The notes under the pieces are model-generated. The model did no database searches. It was given only the letters and a program-made list of their open reading frames with translations, and was not told the origin of the DNA. This document shows positions 1 to 9,834 of a stretch of 64,000 nt of DNA, piece after piece. Positions within the stretch are counted from its first letter, which is position 1. Every line of letters starts with the position of its first letter. Location of the stretch: positions 62,001-126,000 of the forward strand of contig NZ_BIMC01000009.1 of assembly GCF_004000885.1 (NCBI RefSeq), in the 5' to 3' direction. The position numbers were made by a program, and so were the translations under genes. This DNA is from Paenibacillus glucanolyticus NBRC 15330 (lineage in GTDB: Bacteria; Bacillota; Bacilli; Paenibacillales; Paenibacillaceae).

Positions 1-590
<590 letters not shown>

Positions 591-665
591 CGTTTGAAAA
601 GAGCAATAACCAACTAATTTCATCGGAATATAATAAATTATTTCGATCACCTATGAGGGCTTCCA

Positions 666-1493
666 TCATTCCTTCTCTTTCTTATAGACCTTGCCCCATC
701 CGTATCCTGCCTCGGGAGACGTATCTTCCGGCATGCCGGGCAGAATCAGACCGCCATCGATACGGAGATTAATCCCGGTAATATAGGATGCCGCATCCGA
801 ACACAGCCAAGCGATTGCTTCACCGATATCCGATGGCGTACCTAACCGTCCCAGAGGGATTTTGTTACCCAGCGGCTCATCCACTGCCGACTGTCCCGGC
901 TTATGGACAGTCGCGCCCGGAGCGACGCAGTTGACGCGGATGCCGTGCGGCGCCCACTCCAGCGCCAGCGATTGCGCCGCACGTATGAGCGCTGCCTTCA
1001 TTCCGCCGTAGATGCTGTCCTTGGGGTAGGCCCTCTCCCCGCGGGAAGAGGTAATGAAAATAACATTCCCCGGGATCTCCTGTGCAATCATTTCCCTGAC
1101 AGCATATTTGCTGAGCAGCATCGGCGCTCTGAAATCAAGATGAACGGTCATGTCCAGCGCATCCTCCTCAAGCTCCGTCAGCTCGTCATAAATGCCGATC
1201 CCCGCATTGTTCACCAGCAGATCAATCCGGCCAAACTCTTCAACCGTCTTGCGGATCGTGTTCTCCGCTTCACTGCGGACGGTCAGGTCGCTTTGAATAA
1301 TGAGCGGCTCCTTGCCATAGATGTGGCCGATATCCTCTGCTACGTCCAATATGCCGTCTTTGCTTGAATTGTATGTCATCGCCAGCCGGTAACCTTTCTC
1401 AGCCAGTACCTTGGCAATCCCTCTTCCGATTCCTGCACCTGCTCCTGTAACTAACGCCACCTTCTCCAAGCCTTGATTACCTACGGTTCCCAT
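666..1493 (-). CDS. Short-chain dehydrogenase/reductase (SDR) family oxidoreductase
   Basis: This 275-residue Rossmann-fold NAD(P)-dependent oxidoreductase is of classical SDR length. It has the cofactor motif TGAGAGIG (residues 16-23), VNNAGIG (94-100), catalytic Ser in ITSS (~149) and the YxxxK pair YGGMK (Y162, K166). The C-terminal ITGINLRIDGG segment is typical of glucose-1-dehydrogenase/3-oxoacyl-ACP-reductase-like members, but the substrate cannot be predicted. A GTG lies one codon earlier (1496); I prefer ATG 1493, because AGGGAG sits 8 bases upstream of it. The gene reads toward the sulfhydrylase gene with a 150-base gap, so co-transcription is possible but unproven. Confidence 0.85.
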   Translation of the reverse strand: MGTVGNQGLEKVALVTGAGAGIGRGIAKVLAEKGYRLAMTYNSSKDGILDVAEDIGHIYGKEPLIIQSDLTVRSEAENTIRKTVEEFGRIDLLVNNAGIGIYDELTELEEDALDMTVHLDFRAPMLLSKYAVREMIAQEIPGNVIFITSSRGERAYPKDSIYGGMKAALIRAAQSLALEWAPHGIRVNCVAPGATVHKPGQSAVDEPLGNKIPLGRLGTPSDIGEAIAWLCSDAASYITGINLRIDGGLILPGMPEDTSPEAGYGWGKVYKKEKE

Positions 1494-1882
1494 CACGTTC
1501 TCTCCCTTCAGATTTCATCCTCTCATGCCACGGTGGCTTGCCGTGGATTAAACAATGATGCTCATCATGCCTAACCTTCCTTACCCTGTTCTGAGAGGGA
1601 TGATTGCTTTTCCGAGATAAAATCCGAATGAAGAGCCATTCGATTCCCTGAATAGTTGATCTTGATTCACGTACAGCTATTTGCACACATTGGAGAGTTG
1701 CTCCCCGAAGTCAAGGGATCGATCAAGAAGCGTATAACACCAACATGTCCTTTCAGGAAGAACAGCTGCATTACAGTACGCAAGAATGGCTTTGGCCTTC
1801 CTCCATGGTTGCCTCATGACATTATACTGAAGGCACCGGGACCATAAAGCGTCCAAATGAATTGCCGCTGATGGATGAAACG
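1494..1882. other. Intergenic region without recognisable gene
   Basis: About 390 bases separate the SDR gene from the terminator behind the ABC ATPase gene. Short open frames on both strands have no convincing ribosome binding site or family signature. The promoter of the SDR gene presumably lies here, but I see no clear -35/-10 pair. Confidence 0.5.
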
Positions 1883-1914
1883 CAAAAAAATCATCGCCCT
1901 TTTTGGGCGATGAT
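1883..1914 (-). terminator. Rho-independent terminator of the sigma/ABC operon
   Basis: A 10-bp perfect stem (ATCATCGCCC, loop of 5, GGGCGATGAT; 1890-1914) is followed on the minus strand by a run of seven T (complement of 1884-1890). It lies about 20 bases after the stop of the ABC ATPase gene. Confidence 0.85.
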
Positions 1915-1935
1915 TCTCCAAGATCCGAGCTGCAG

Positions 1936-2793
1936 TCAGCCGCGTCTGGCTAAAGCGTTCATATGTAGGAAAAAAGTGTCCTCCAGCGTCGGTGCCTTCT
2001 CCATAAACTCAGCACCCGGCTGCTTTTTCCCCATCAGCCTGACTCTCATGTTATTTTCCGTCATTTGAAAGTGAATTAACAGTTCCTGCGGGATCCGTTC
2101 GAAGGCCTCAAGATCAACCTCGCCCTCCCAGACGCTGGAGGCAACATTCAGCTTCCATTGGCTCGGGGAACCGATATATCGAATGCGCCCGCGATGAACC
2201 CAAATCACCGTATCTGCTGCTTCCTCCCATTCATTCAACTCGTGGGCAGCAACGATGACCATTCGGCCGCGCGCATATTTAGTAAGATAGGTGATAAGGA
2301 ATTTGCGCTCCTCTGCATCCATGCCGTTCAGGGGTTCATCCAGGAACAGAAAGGACGGCGAAGCAATAAGCGCCTGTACGACGGCAATCCGCCGCTGTAC
2401 CCCTTGCGATAGATTCTTGACCTTACTCTTGCGAACAGGCTCCAGCCTAAAGTCCAGCATCAGCCGGTCGATGGCTTCCGGGTTATAGATGCCTTTCAAT
2501 TCCGCCATATAGGTCAGCAGCTTGCCGACCTTCATATCCCCGTACAGCTCGATATCAGCCGGAACATAACCAATTTGGCTCCGGATGAGCGGAAGATGGT
2601 CTCCTGCCTTGCGCCCGCTATACAGAATTTCACCTGCGTCGGGAGCTTGCAGCGTGGCCAACAGCTCGATCAGCGTTGTTTTTCCCGCGCCGTTCGCTCC
2701 GACAATCAGGTTCAAGCCGGAATGAATCTCCGCTTTCTCGATTTCAAGCCGATACGTTCCGGCCTGACGTTCCAGTCCTTCTACCCTAATCAT
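1936..2793 (-). CDS. ABC transporter ATP-binding protein (export-type)
   Basis: A 285-residue nucleotide-binding subunit with Walker A GANGAGKTT (32-40), signature LSQGV (128-132), Walker B FLFLDEP (148-154) and an H-loop in AAHE. The Q-loop glutamine that normally follows the GY-x-P motif appears to be alanine (GYVPAD, 75-80), which is unusual. It is the last gene of an operon with a membrane protein and an ECF sigma factor, and its start overlaps the upstream stop by 8 bases. The likely partner is that membrane protein. The arrangement recalls YxlF of the Bacillus subtilis sigY operon. The substrate is unknown; export of a toxic compound or envelope homeostasis is an inference from context. 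Confidence 0.85.
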   Translation of the reverse strand: MIRVEGLERQAGTYRLEIEKAEIHSGLNLIVGANGAGKTTLIELLATLQAPDAGEILYSGRKAGDHLPLIRSQIGYVPADIELYGDMKVGKLLTYMAELKGIYNPEAIDRLMLDFRLEPVRKSKVKNLSQGVQRRIAVVQALIASPSFLFLDEPLNGMDAEERKFLITYLTKYARGRMVIVAAHELNEWEEAADTVIWVHRGRIRYIGSPSQWKLNVASSVWEGEVDLEAFERIPQELLIHFQMTENNMRVRLMGKKQPGAEFMEKAPTLEDTFFLHMNALARRG

Positions 2794-3628
2794 TAGCGGT
2801 TCTCCAGGCTCCGTTCAATTTCAGACTGCGGCCGTAGGAGGAGACAAGCAGGATCAATCCGATAACAAGCAGGGTCATATCCGTCAGCATTTTACCGCCC
2901 ATCGATACCCCGTGATCGATAATCTGGCCCTGGATGACAATCCACATGCCGTAGACCAATACGGCAGAGATCAGCGATACCACCATCCCTTTGCGAAAGA
3001 GCATATACATCGCAGCACCGCCCGTCACCAATAGAATCCCCATCCACTCCAGAATAAAGGGTCCGAATAAAAAGTGAGAGGTCTCCGCCTGGATGGATCG
3101 AAGCCCGAGGGCAAGCGTGCTCAGCAGCGCCATTCCGATGACAATGCCGGTCACAAGCAGCAGCCGGGTATACAGAACAAGTGCCGGCGGGTATGGGGTT
3201 AGCGTCTCTACAGCTCTCATCCCTTTATCCCAGGTTCGGCTGCTGAACAGCATGGATACGATCAACAGCAGAGGCGTGATCAATGGAAAAATGCCGCCAG
3301 GCAATCCGGCAAACTGATCCAACGGGTATTCCGGGTCAATCAGCAGGACGAGCATGCAGAATACCGCCCCGGCTGTGAGCAGGATGGATCTTTGATTCAA
3401 ACGAATCTGGCTCCGTAGGATCTGTTTCAATGAGGGCGGGTCCACCTGTGGATTAAAATCCAGCTTGGGGGACTCGGGCTCAATCTTGAGCTGATTGAAC
3501 TCTCCCTGAAGGGATGCAATGAGATGGGCCGTCTCATCCGGTGACGGCGATGGAAGGGCAGCTCGTCTAAGGGGACCCCGCAGCTCGTCTTCAAGTCTTC
3601 TCAATTCGTTATCGAATGGATGATCCAT
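2786..3628 (-). CDS. Multi-pass membrane protein, putative ABC permease with soluble N-terminal domain
   Basis: This 280-residue protein has a charged cytoplasmic segment of about 85 residues followed by about six hydrophobic helices. It sits between the ECF sigma gene and the ABC ATPase gene. The membrane part is a plausible partner of the ATPase. The N-terminal part (MDHPFDNELRRLEDELRG) could serve as an anti-sigma module, by analogy with YxlC in the sigY operon, but this is inference with no recognised motif. An ATG at 3643 is also in frame; I chose 3628 because GAGGTG lies about 8 bases upstream of it. The start overlaps the sigma factor stop by 20 bases, suggesting translational coupling. 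Confidence 0.65.
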   Translation of the reverse strand: MDHPFDNELRRLEDELRGPLRRAALPSPSPDETAHLIASLQGEFNQLKIEPESPKLDFNPQVDPPSLKQILRSQIRLNQRSILLTAGAVFCMLVLLIDPEYPLDQFAGLPGGIFPLITPLLLIVSMLFSSRTWDKGMRAVETLTPYPPALVLYTRLLLVTGIVIGMALLSTLALGLRSIQAETSHFLFGPFILEWMGILLVTGGAAMYMLFRKGMVVSLISAVLVYGMWIVIQGQIIDHGVSMGGKMLTDMTLLVIGLILLVSSYGRSLKLNGAWRTAND

Positions 3629-4298
3629 GGAGATACACCTCACTTTCTTTTACTTTGCACTGCGAATCTGACTCTTCCGATTTGGAGCGGCTCCTGACCT
3701 GTTCTTGAGGACTTTTCTCCCGTGTCCGCTGGCGCGGATTCACGGGTACCAAATCGGAATGCTCCATGGACAACGTTTTCTTTAACTTTCTTAAACCGTT
3801 ATATAGATGTGTTTTTACCGTACTTAAGGGGAGGTCAACCAGGTCTGCGATTTCCTGCAGCTTCAGATCATGAAAGAATCGAAGGGATATGACTTCCTGT
3901 TGTATATCGGGCAGGCTCTCCAGCGATGCGGCTATCTCCAGTGACGTTTCCTGCCTCTCCACAAGCTCCTCGGCACCGGGTGCAGGATCGTATGCATCAG
4001 GCATCTCCTCGCCTGCAAGCCCCTCAGACCTGTACGATGCGCTCTTCCAGTAATCCTTGCACATATTCAGGGCGACGCGGTATAACCAGGAGCGAACATG
4101 TTCCAGTGTCCCGTGCTGGTTCAGATGCCGTATGAGCCGGATAAAGGTTTCCTGAACGATATCTTGAGCCTTCTGCCTGTCAACAAGCCGCTGGGTTGTA
4201 TAACTGAGCAGAGGTCCATGGTACCTGGTCACCAACATTTCGAATGCTTCCTGGTCGCCGGCCGCCATGCGTTCGGTCAGCTGCTGATCAGAAATCAT
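3609..4298 (-). CDS. ECF-family RNA polymerase sigma factor
   Basis: A 229-residue sigma-70-family protein of the extracytoplasmic function group. Region 2 spans about residues 15-80, with DIVQETF (46-52) in the core-binding helix. Region 4 spans about 125-175 with the helix-turn-helix LQEIADLVDLPLSTVKTHLY. After region 4 there is an unusual charged tail of about 50 residues rich in Arg, Ser and Glu, encoded over the end of the gene where the next start lies. A strong GGGGGGAAGG site precedes ATG 4298. It heads the operon sigma, membrane protein, ABC ATPase. No separate anti-sigma gene is visible, so the downstream membrane protein is the best candidate regulator. Confidence 0.9.
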   Translation of the reverse strand: MISDQQLTERMAAGDQEAFEMLVTRYHGPLLSYTTQRLVDRQKAQDIVQETFIRLIRHLNQHGTLEHVRSWLYRVALNMCKDYWKSASYRSEGLAGEEMPDAYDPAPGAEELVERQETSLEIAASLESLPDIQQEVISLRFFHDLKLQEIADLVDLPLSTVKTHLYNGLRKLKKTLSMEHSDLVPVNPRQRTREKSPQEQVRSRSKSEESDSQCKVKESEVYLHGSSIR

Positions 4299-4388
4299 GC
4301 CTTCCCCCCCTTTCTATATGCATTTCTAATCTTCCCATTTTATCTATTTCTCAATTATAACCGACCGTGTGCATGTGCATAGTCGTCA

Positions 4389-6572
4389 TTATTTGACATT
4401 CATCATGGCATCCCACTTTTGCTGCCACTCCTTGTATGTGATCGGTTTCTCCGGGTCCAGGAATTTGTTCCGCTCGGTATCGGGCAGCCGCACCCCTTGT
4501 TGGTAAAAATGCACCAGCAGTTCTTTGACCTGGTGCCCTCTGCCCTCTTCCAATGCCCTTCTGACTTGCTTGGCCATGCTGATGCCGATTTTGTTCTGAG
4601 GGTCGCTGCCGTCCCCGTTTTTGAACAGCAGCTGCTGTACCGAACGCAAATTGAGATACGCCGATCTTAATTCCTTATCGCTGAGCCCTTTCTCTTCAAT
4701 GTAATACACGTACCAGAACAGACTGCTGATCTTTCCGCGAACATCTCTCTCTGGATGTTCATAATAATTATAAATGGCATCCTGGTTGCCAAACAGAATG
4801 GAATTCATCCACTCGCCTGACAGATTGCTGATGTTATACGTGTATTGGTGAGAGGAGAGAATCAACGAATGGTCTACCCGAGGATATCTAAATCCTTGAC
4901 CCAGATACAAAATCTTGTCCACACTGCCTTTAAACTCGGGTACCCATTTGGCAAAATAGTCGTGTTTTTTCTTCAGATCACGCAGCATCAATTTTGATGT
5001 TTTCTCCAGATATGGGGTTGTCACAACCATGACCGGAAATTGATTCAAGCGAATCTCCCTCCAGAACTTGCCTCCGTACAGGGAAACATTCTGTTCGGTC
5101 CCCTGGACCTCAAACCGCTGATAGCCCGGCCTTCGTTCCAGCTCCTTCATCCCCGTATACAAGGGAACCGGGTAGCCTTCCACCTCCAGCCGCATATCGC
5201 CGATAGAATAACGCATGACGCCGTATTCCCCGCCAAGATACATTTCGGTTGGCCGATTGTTTTCCTCCGGATTCTTCAAGTATACATTCTGATGCCCGGG
5301 CAGCGGGTACCAGGCCATATGTCCCTCCAGCTTAACTTCGGGTCCCACACTATAGGCGGCAAATTCTTCGCTGGAGTATCCGGGCATAAAATCCATAACA
5401 TGACCTCTGTATGTCAGCTCTGCTTGAATGTCGTTTCCATTCGCAACGCCCGCCATACTTACCGAAATCCGCTCTCCTTGTCTGCGGTATGGAGCGTCCA
5501 CTCCCTGGAGCTGGACACGGTCCAGCTTGAACATCCGGTTCAGGGTCAGCGGAAGCTGCTTCTTACCCGATACTTCTTCAGAGAGTGGTATATTCAGCCT
5601 CGCCGTAACCAGAAGTTCATCATTCGGCAGTCGTTTCAGTTTGATATCGTAGGAGGAAACCCTGTAAATCGATCCGATTTCCGTATCATTAACATAGGAA
5701 ACCGAAGGGTCCTCCAGCCTGTTATCAATTTGGGCATATCGTTCCGACCAGATCGTACTGTAAGGTACCGCGGCAATCGCTGTTAACACAAAAGCGCCGA
5801 GCACGACAACCCAGCCTGCCCTCAAGAGCATCGTTGGACGCCTGCGGTTTAACAAGAACAAACACACGGTAAGCAGCATGAGGGTGAAGGCCAGCACGAA
5901 CCACCGGGCCAGCTGTATATCCTCGGTTAACAAGCCGTATCCCCAATTTTCATACTCATACCGGTTGGACTGCAGAAAGAATTGATTGAGATGGAACACT
6001 TGAGCCGGAAGCCATTTCAGTTCGCTGATGATATAAATCTCCATGAAAAAAGTTCCGAACATCCATGCACAGAAACCGATCAAATAAACAATCCGATTCG
6101 GAATGCTCGCTCCGAGAAGCATCGCGAGCGCCAGAGTTACCATATAGGAAACTTCATACTGCACTGCAATTTGCATCGTGTGCATGATCGCAATTTCACT
6201 GGCAATGCCTTTGCTAACCGACGTGGACAGCGTGAACAGGGAAAAGTACAGCAGGCTCACCACGTATTTCGATGACAGCAATGTAAAGAAGGGTACAGGC
6301 AAGCTGTGATTCCATTCGAAGGATCGGCGGCTGATGTCTCTTCGGATGGACAAAATGCCGATCAGCATAGCCGGGCCCAGCGTCATCGTATGGCCCAGCA
6401 TATGGAAGGAATACGCAGCCGTGTACAGATTATGGTCTGCCCCGTTGCCGCTGGCCGCTTGCAGCATCATGACGATAAACAAAACGGCATAGATGATTGG
6501 CATTGAGGCAAACAGAGGATTGCCGAACAGGAGCCGAAGTTCCAGGAGGCTGTGCCTCCACCATTTATGCAT
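4389..6572 (-). CDS. ABC-2-type permease with large extracytoplasmic, M1-peptidase-like domain
   Basis: A 727-residue membrane protein. Residues ~15-270 contain about seven hydrophobic helices of an ABC-2-type permease. The remaining ~450 residues are soluble. The beta-rich part (about 300-470) and the following alpha-rich part recall the layout of M1 aminopeptidases fused to ABC permeases, but I find no HExxH zinc motif, so it would be a non-catalytic relative. The start ATG overlaps the stop of the ATPase gene upstream by 8 bases, so the two form one exporter. The substrate is unknown. The M1 relation rests on overall pattern only and needs a profile search. Confidence 0.75.
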   Translation of the reverse strand: MHKWWRHSLLELRLLFGNPLFASMPIIYAVLFIVMMLQAASGNGADHNLYTAAYSFHMLGHTMTLGPAMLIGILSIRRDISRRSFEWNHSLPVPFFTLLSSKYVVSLLYFSLFTLSTSVSKGIASEIAIMHTMQIAVQYEVSYMVTLALAMLLGASIPNRIVYLIGFCAWMFGTFFMEIYIISELKWLPAQVFHLNQFFLQSNRYEYENWGYGLLTEDIQLARWFVLAFTLMLLTVCLFLLNRRRPTMLLRAGWVVVLGAFVLTAIAAVPYSTIWSERYAQIDNRLEDPSVSYVNDTEIGSIYRVSSYDIKLKRLPNDELLVTARLNIPLSEEVSGKKQLPLTLNRMFKLDRVQLQGVDAPYRRQGERISVSMAGVANGNDIQAELTYRGHVMDFMPGYSSEEFAAYSVGPEVKLEGHMAWYPLPGHQNVYLKNPEENNRPTEMYLGGEYGVMRYSIGDMRLEVEGYPVPLYTGMKELERRPGYQRFEVQGTEQNVSLYGGKFWREIRLNQFPVMVVTTPYLEKTSKLMLRDLKKKHDYFAKWVPEFKGSVDKILYLGQGFRYPRVDHSLILSSHQYTYNISNLSGEWMNSILFGNQDAIYNYYEHPERDVRGKISSLFWYVYYIEEKGLSDKELRSAYLNLRSVQQLLFKNGDGSDPQNKIGISMAKQVRRALEEGRGHQVKELLVHFYQQGVRLPDTERNKFLDPEKPITYKEWQQKWDAMMNVK

Positions 6573-7434
6573 GGCGATCCCTCCGCAGCAAGGCCAGATA
6601 ACCGTCTTCTAAAGAAGGATCAGCCGCAAACGCGCCTTCAACCGGCGCAGTTGGACTGATAAAGCGGCACAAGATGCCTTCCGGAACCGTTCGGGTGGAC
6701 ACTACGGACATGGGATCAATCAAGGCAAATTCGTCCGGGCTCATCACGGCTTCCCATACTTGCCCTTGACCGCAGGCCTGTAGTTCAGCCAGGCTCCCTG
6801 TCATGACCAGCCTCCCCTTGTTCATAACGGCGATACGCCGGCAGTTGCTCTCGATGTCGGCTACGATATGGGTTGACAGCAGCACGGTCCGGTTGATGCT
6901 AAACCGAGTCAGCACGTTACGAAACCGGACACGCTCCTGAGGATCAAGCCCGGATGTCGGCTCGTCAACGATCAGAACGTCCGGGGATCCTAATAGCGCT
7001 TGGGCAATGCCCAGCCGCTGCTTCATTCCACCGGAGTATGTGCGCACTTTCTTGTCGGCCTTCTCTTGGAGATTCACCATCTCAAGCAGCCTGGAGATTT
7101 CCTTCATCCTTGCGTTTCGATCGGTAATCCCCTTCATAGCGGCAACATAATCCAGATAATCCCTGCCAGTCAGCTGCGGGTAAATATGAAAGTGCTGCGG
7201 CAAATAACCGATCATCTGCCGAATCTCCTCAGGCCGTCCAAGCGATATCCCGTTCATTCTTACCTGCCCGGAGGTTGGAGACAATAAGGTCGACAGGATA
7301 CGCATCAGCGTTGTTTTGCCAGCGCCATTGGGTCCCAGCAGACCGGTCATGCCTTTATCAAATTGTAGAGAAACATCCAAGAGCGCCCATGCGCCCTTGC
7401 GATAGGTTTTGGATAGATGTTCAATGGTAATCAT
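6565..7434 (-). CDS. ABC transporter ATP-binding protein (export-type)
   Basis: A 289-residue ATPase with Walker A GPNGAGKTT (34-42), Q-loop GYLPQ (Q80), signature YSGGMKQR (133-140), Walker B LIVDEPTSGLD (154-164) and H-loop STHIV. The domain after about residue 215 is a C-terminal extension common in drug or lantibiotic-type exporters. It is the promoter-proximal gene of a two-gene operon with the large permease. Unlike the ATPase at 1936-2793, all nucleotide-site motifs are intact. Substrate unassigned. Confidence 0.9.
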   Translation of the reverse strand: MITIEHLSKTYRKGAWALLDVSLQFDKGMTGLLGPNGAGKTTLMRILSTLLSPTSGQVRMNGISLGRPEEIRQMIGYLPQHFHIYPQLTGRDYLDYVAAMKGITDRNARMKEISRLLEMVNLQEKADKKVRTYSGGMKQRLGIAQALLGSPDVLIVDEPTSGLDPQERVRFRNVLTRFSINRTVLLSTHIVADIESNCRRIAVMNKGRLVMTGSLAELQACGQGQVWEAVMSPDEFALIDPMSVVSTRTVPEGILCRFISPTAPVEGAFAADPSLEDGYLALLRRDRHA

Positions 7435-7560
7435 TCTAGAATCCTTTCACCATTTACGATTATGGGATAAGCCCGCGCGGTTTACGTTAATTGGAACGAA
7501 CCGCCTTCTCAAAAAGTTTGAATTTTCACCGTTCTAAAGCCAATTTATTTATAAGGTGCA

Positions 7561-7595
7561 AAAAAGCCCGTGATCCTAAAAACGGATTGCGGGCA
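7561..7595 (-). terminator. Terminator downstream of the aldo/keto reductase gene
   Basis: An 11-base imperfect stem (7567-7577 with 7585-7595, ends GCCCG/CGGGC and GGAT/ATCC, two central mismatches) is followed on the minus strand by TTTTTT. It is about 125 bases beyond the reductase stop. The rest of 7435-7721 shows no gene. Confidence 0.7.
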
Positions 7596-7721
7596 TAATC
7601 TAATGGGTTCTGATCTTATTAGTATAACATGCAGCGGCAATGTTCATCCGCAATCCTTCAAGGCGTAAATATTTCACGTCCCAAATGATTAACGGGATCG
7701 ATCATTCATGTGCTGTTTGCG

Positions 7722-8627
7722 TTACCGGTGCGCTTCATACTGGTTCGCGCGGGTTATAGCCTGAATCGTCTGGATATCTTGCGGCGACAGCTTCTCCACA
7801 GTACCTGCAGCAATATTATGCAGCAGCTGTTCAAGCGAGCTTGCGCCGGGAATCGTGCAGGCAACGGCTGCATGGCTTAACGCATAGCGAATGGCCGTAT
7901 GAGTCAGATCCGCGCCATTTCCATACTCTTCAAGTCTCTTCAGAATGTCCAGCAGCTCATTTTTGCTGTAGTCCAGGTAACCCTTCTCTACCTTGGATTG
8001 GCCCCGATCCGACAAGATCCCCCGGGCAACGGGACCCCGCGCAATGGCGGAAATCCCATTCTCCGCCAGCAGATCGAGCACCTCTTCCTCCGGTCTCCGG
8101 TCCAGGATGCTGTATTGGCTCATGACACTGACGATATTGGATTTACTCACATATTCACGGATGACATTCGGACGGATGGACGAAATCCCGTAATAGCGAA
8201 TCCATCCTTCGCGCTTCAGCTCTTCAAAAGCTTCGATCGTCTCTTCCACCGGATCATCCAGCGTTCCTCCATGGAGCTGATACAGATCGATATAATCCGT
8301 ACCCAGCCTGCGAAGACTGTCCTTGACGGTTGATTTTATGTAATCTTTGGAGGGGTCCCATACCCAGCCATCCTGACCTTCAACACGCCGGTTGCCTACT
8401 TTAGTAGCGATAATGACATCCTCTCTCCGGCCTTGAACGGCTTTGCCGACCAGTTCTTCATTACGACCCTTATCGTACAAATCCGCCGTGTCCAAGAAAT
8501 TCACGCCCTGATCAAGCGCTTCATGAATCAGCTTCACCGCTTGTCCTTCATCCGTTCCCAATGACATGCAGCCCAGCCCAATTTCGCTTACATACAATTC
8601 TGAAGATCCCAGCTGATTGGTTCTCAT
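7722..8627 (-). CDS. Aldo/keto reductase
   Basis: A 301-residue NAD(P)H-dependent carbonyl reductase with a TIM-barrel fold. The catalytic tetrad is visible: D46 in FLDTADLYD, Y51, K76 in IIATKVG and H119 in LYQLHGG. The GPVARGILS segment and the IPGA motif near residue 262 match the cofactor-binding end of the family. The length is normal for the YhdN/YqkF-like bacterial group. The ATG at 8627 follows GAGGAT. It appears monocistronic, with its own terminator and a divergent gap before the TauE/SafE gene. Substrate unknown; general aldehyde detoxification is typical. Confidence 0.88.
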   Translation of the reverse strand: MRTNQLGSSELYVSEIGLGCMSLGTDEGQAVKLIHEALDQGVNFLDTADLYDKGRNEELVGKAVQGRREDVIIATKVGNRRVEGQDGWVWDPSKDYIKSTVKDSLRRLGTDYIDLYQLHGGTLDDPVEETIEAFEELKREGWIRYYGISSIRPNVIREYVSKSNIVSVMSQYSILDRRPEEEVLDLLAENGISAIARGPVARGILSDRGQSKVEKGYLDYSKNELLDILKRLEEYGNGADLTHTAIRYALSHAAVACTIPGASSLEQLLHNIAAGTVEKLSPQDIQTIQAITRANQYEAHR

Positions 8628-8676
8628 GTTCGATATCCTCCTCTTATTTATGATGAATAAGGTTCTACCCCTTTAC

Positions 8677-9492
8677 TTACCCTAAAATATCGATCCAGAT
8701 CTTGAACGCCGTTACCGCAATGAGAATCGCCAAGGCATATCGCAGCAGACGAACATTCAGCCTGCGGCTGATCATGGCGCCGATAGGCGCACCCAGCAGG
8801 CTCCCCACAACGGCAAACAGGGAAGGCCAGAACGGAATGCCGCCTGAAACGATTTTGCCAATAACACCGCCGACTGCAGACAGAAATACGATAGCAAGTG
8901 AGGATGCAATGGTGATCCGAGTCGGTATTTTTAGAACCGTGAGCATAATGGGGATGAGGATAAAAGCGCCTCCGGCACCAACGATCCCGGCAATGCCTCC
9001 GACTATGAACGCGGCTCCCATTGCAATCCCTGAATGATAGGTAACCTCGCTCACCGACCTCTGTTCCATGGACGCCCGTGTCGGCACAATCATTAATAAC
9101 ACAGCGATCACCGCCAGGAAACCGTAAACGACGTTGATCGTTTCGCTGGTCATCAGCATCGACGACAAGCTCCCGATCAGACTGCCTACCAGCGTGCTGG
9201 CCCCCATCTGAATAACCAATGGCTTGTGAACGTATGACTCACTTCCGCGCGAACTCATCCGGTTGGTTATCATGCCTGACAATGAGGCGAAAAATACCTG
9301 AAGCATGCTAATGGATGCCACTTCCTTGGAAGTGAAAGCCTCCAATCCAAACCAGGAGGGAACATACAGCAGCAATGGGAAATTAATGATAGCCCCGCCA
9401 ATACCCAGCAGCCCAGAGAAAAAGGAACCAATGATACCTATAAAGATCATGACTACAAGCTGCACTATCAAGGTGATCGATCTCCGTTTCAT
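8677..9492 (-). CDS. TauE/SafE-family sulfite/organosulfonate exporter-like membrane protein
   Basis: About 271 residues with eight or so hydrophobic helices and the two glycine-rich repeats of the TauE/SafE (DUF81) family, GLLGIGGAIINFPLL near the N-terminus and GIVGAGGAFILIPIML near the middle. The family exports sulfite, sulfoacetate or related anions; the substrate here is unknown. A longer frame runs to 9687 but its first 65 residues are not hydrophobic and overlap the divergent small gene, so I start at ATG 9492. No strong ribosome site precedes it. A GTG at 9516, with GAGG farther upstream, is an alternative. Confidence 0.8.
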   Translation of the reverse strand: MKRRSITLIVQLVVMIFIGIIGSFFSGLLGIGGAIINFPLLLYVPSWFGLEAFTSKEVASISMLQVFFASLSGMITNRMSSRGSESYVHKPLVIQMGASTLVGSLIGSLSSMLMTSETINVVYGFLAVIAVLLMIVPTRASMEQRSVSEVTYHSGIAMGAAFIVGGIAGIVGAGGAFILIPIMLTVLKIPTRITIASSLAIVFLSAVGGVIGKIVSGGIPFWPSLFAVVGSLLGAPIGAMISRRLNVRLLRYALAILIAVTAFKIWIDILG

Positions 9493-9595
9493 TTGATATC
9501 GTTTTACGGGCACATTGCTATTGAATGTACCTCGTTGTTGATTTATAATAAAACCCAAGTATTTATATCGGAAATCAGGGAGGTGTGTGGCGATC

Positions 9596-9775
9596 ATGTT
9601 AAACAAGCTGAAATTTCTCTTCCAGGACCGATGTCCTGACTGCGAGCAGAAGCTGATCTCCAAGCAGGAAGACATGGCTACGATCAAGCATTGCCCGGAT
9701 CACCACTACACCGAGGAAATATATAATCAGTTGGGCGTTACAATTGTTTATCATCCCAGTAAAGACAACAGTTAA
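9596..9775 (+). CDS. Small CxxC protein of unknown function
   Basis: A 59-residue protein. It carries CPDC near residue 15 and a CPDHHY segment, together a likely small zinc-ribbon or redox site. ATG 9596 is preceded by GGGAGGTG; the in-frame GTG at 9587 lies too close to that site. It is divergent from the TauE/SafE gene. I do not recognise a named family. Confidence 0.6.
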   Translation: MLNKLKFLFQDRCPDCEQKLISKQEDMATIKHCPDHHYTEEIYNQLGVTIVYHPSKDNS

Positions 9776-9834
9776 ATCAGCCTAAACCCGGCACAAACCA
9801 TCCCAATCGCTCATACCGTCTCTAATCCATTTAC

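Noticed and set aside
5040..5786. Plus-strand open frame of about 250 codons inside the large permease gene
   Set aside because: Opposite strand shadow of a clear permease gene, no recognisable motif.
8677..9687. Longer start (9687) for the TauE/SafE protein
   Set aside because: The extra 65 residues are not hydrophobic, and overlap the ribosome site and start of the divergent CxxC gene.
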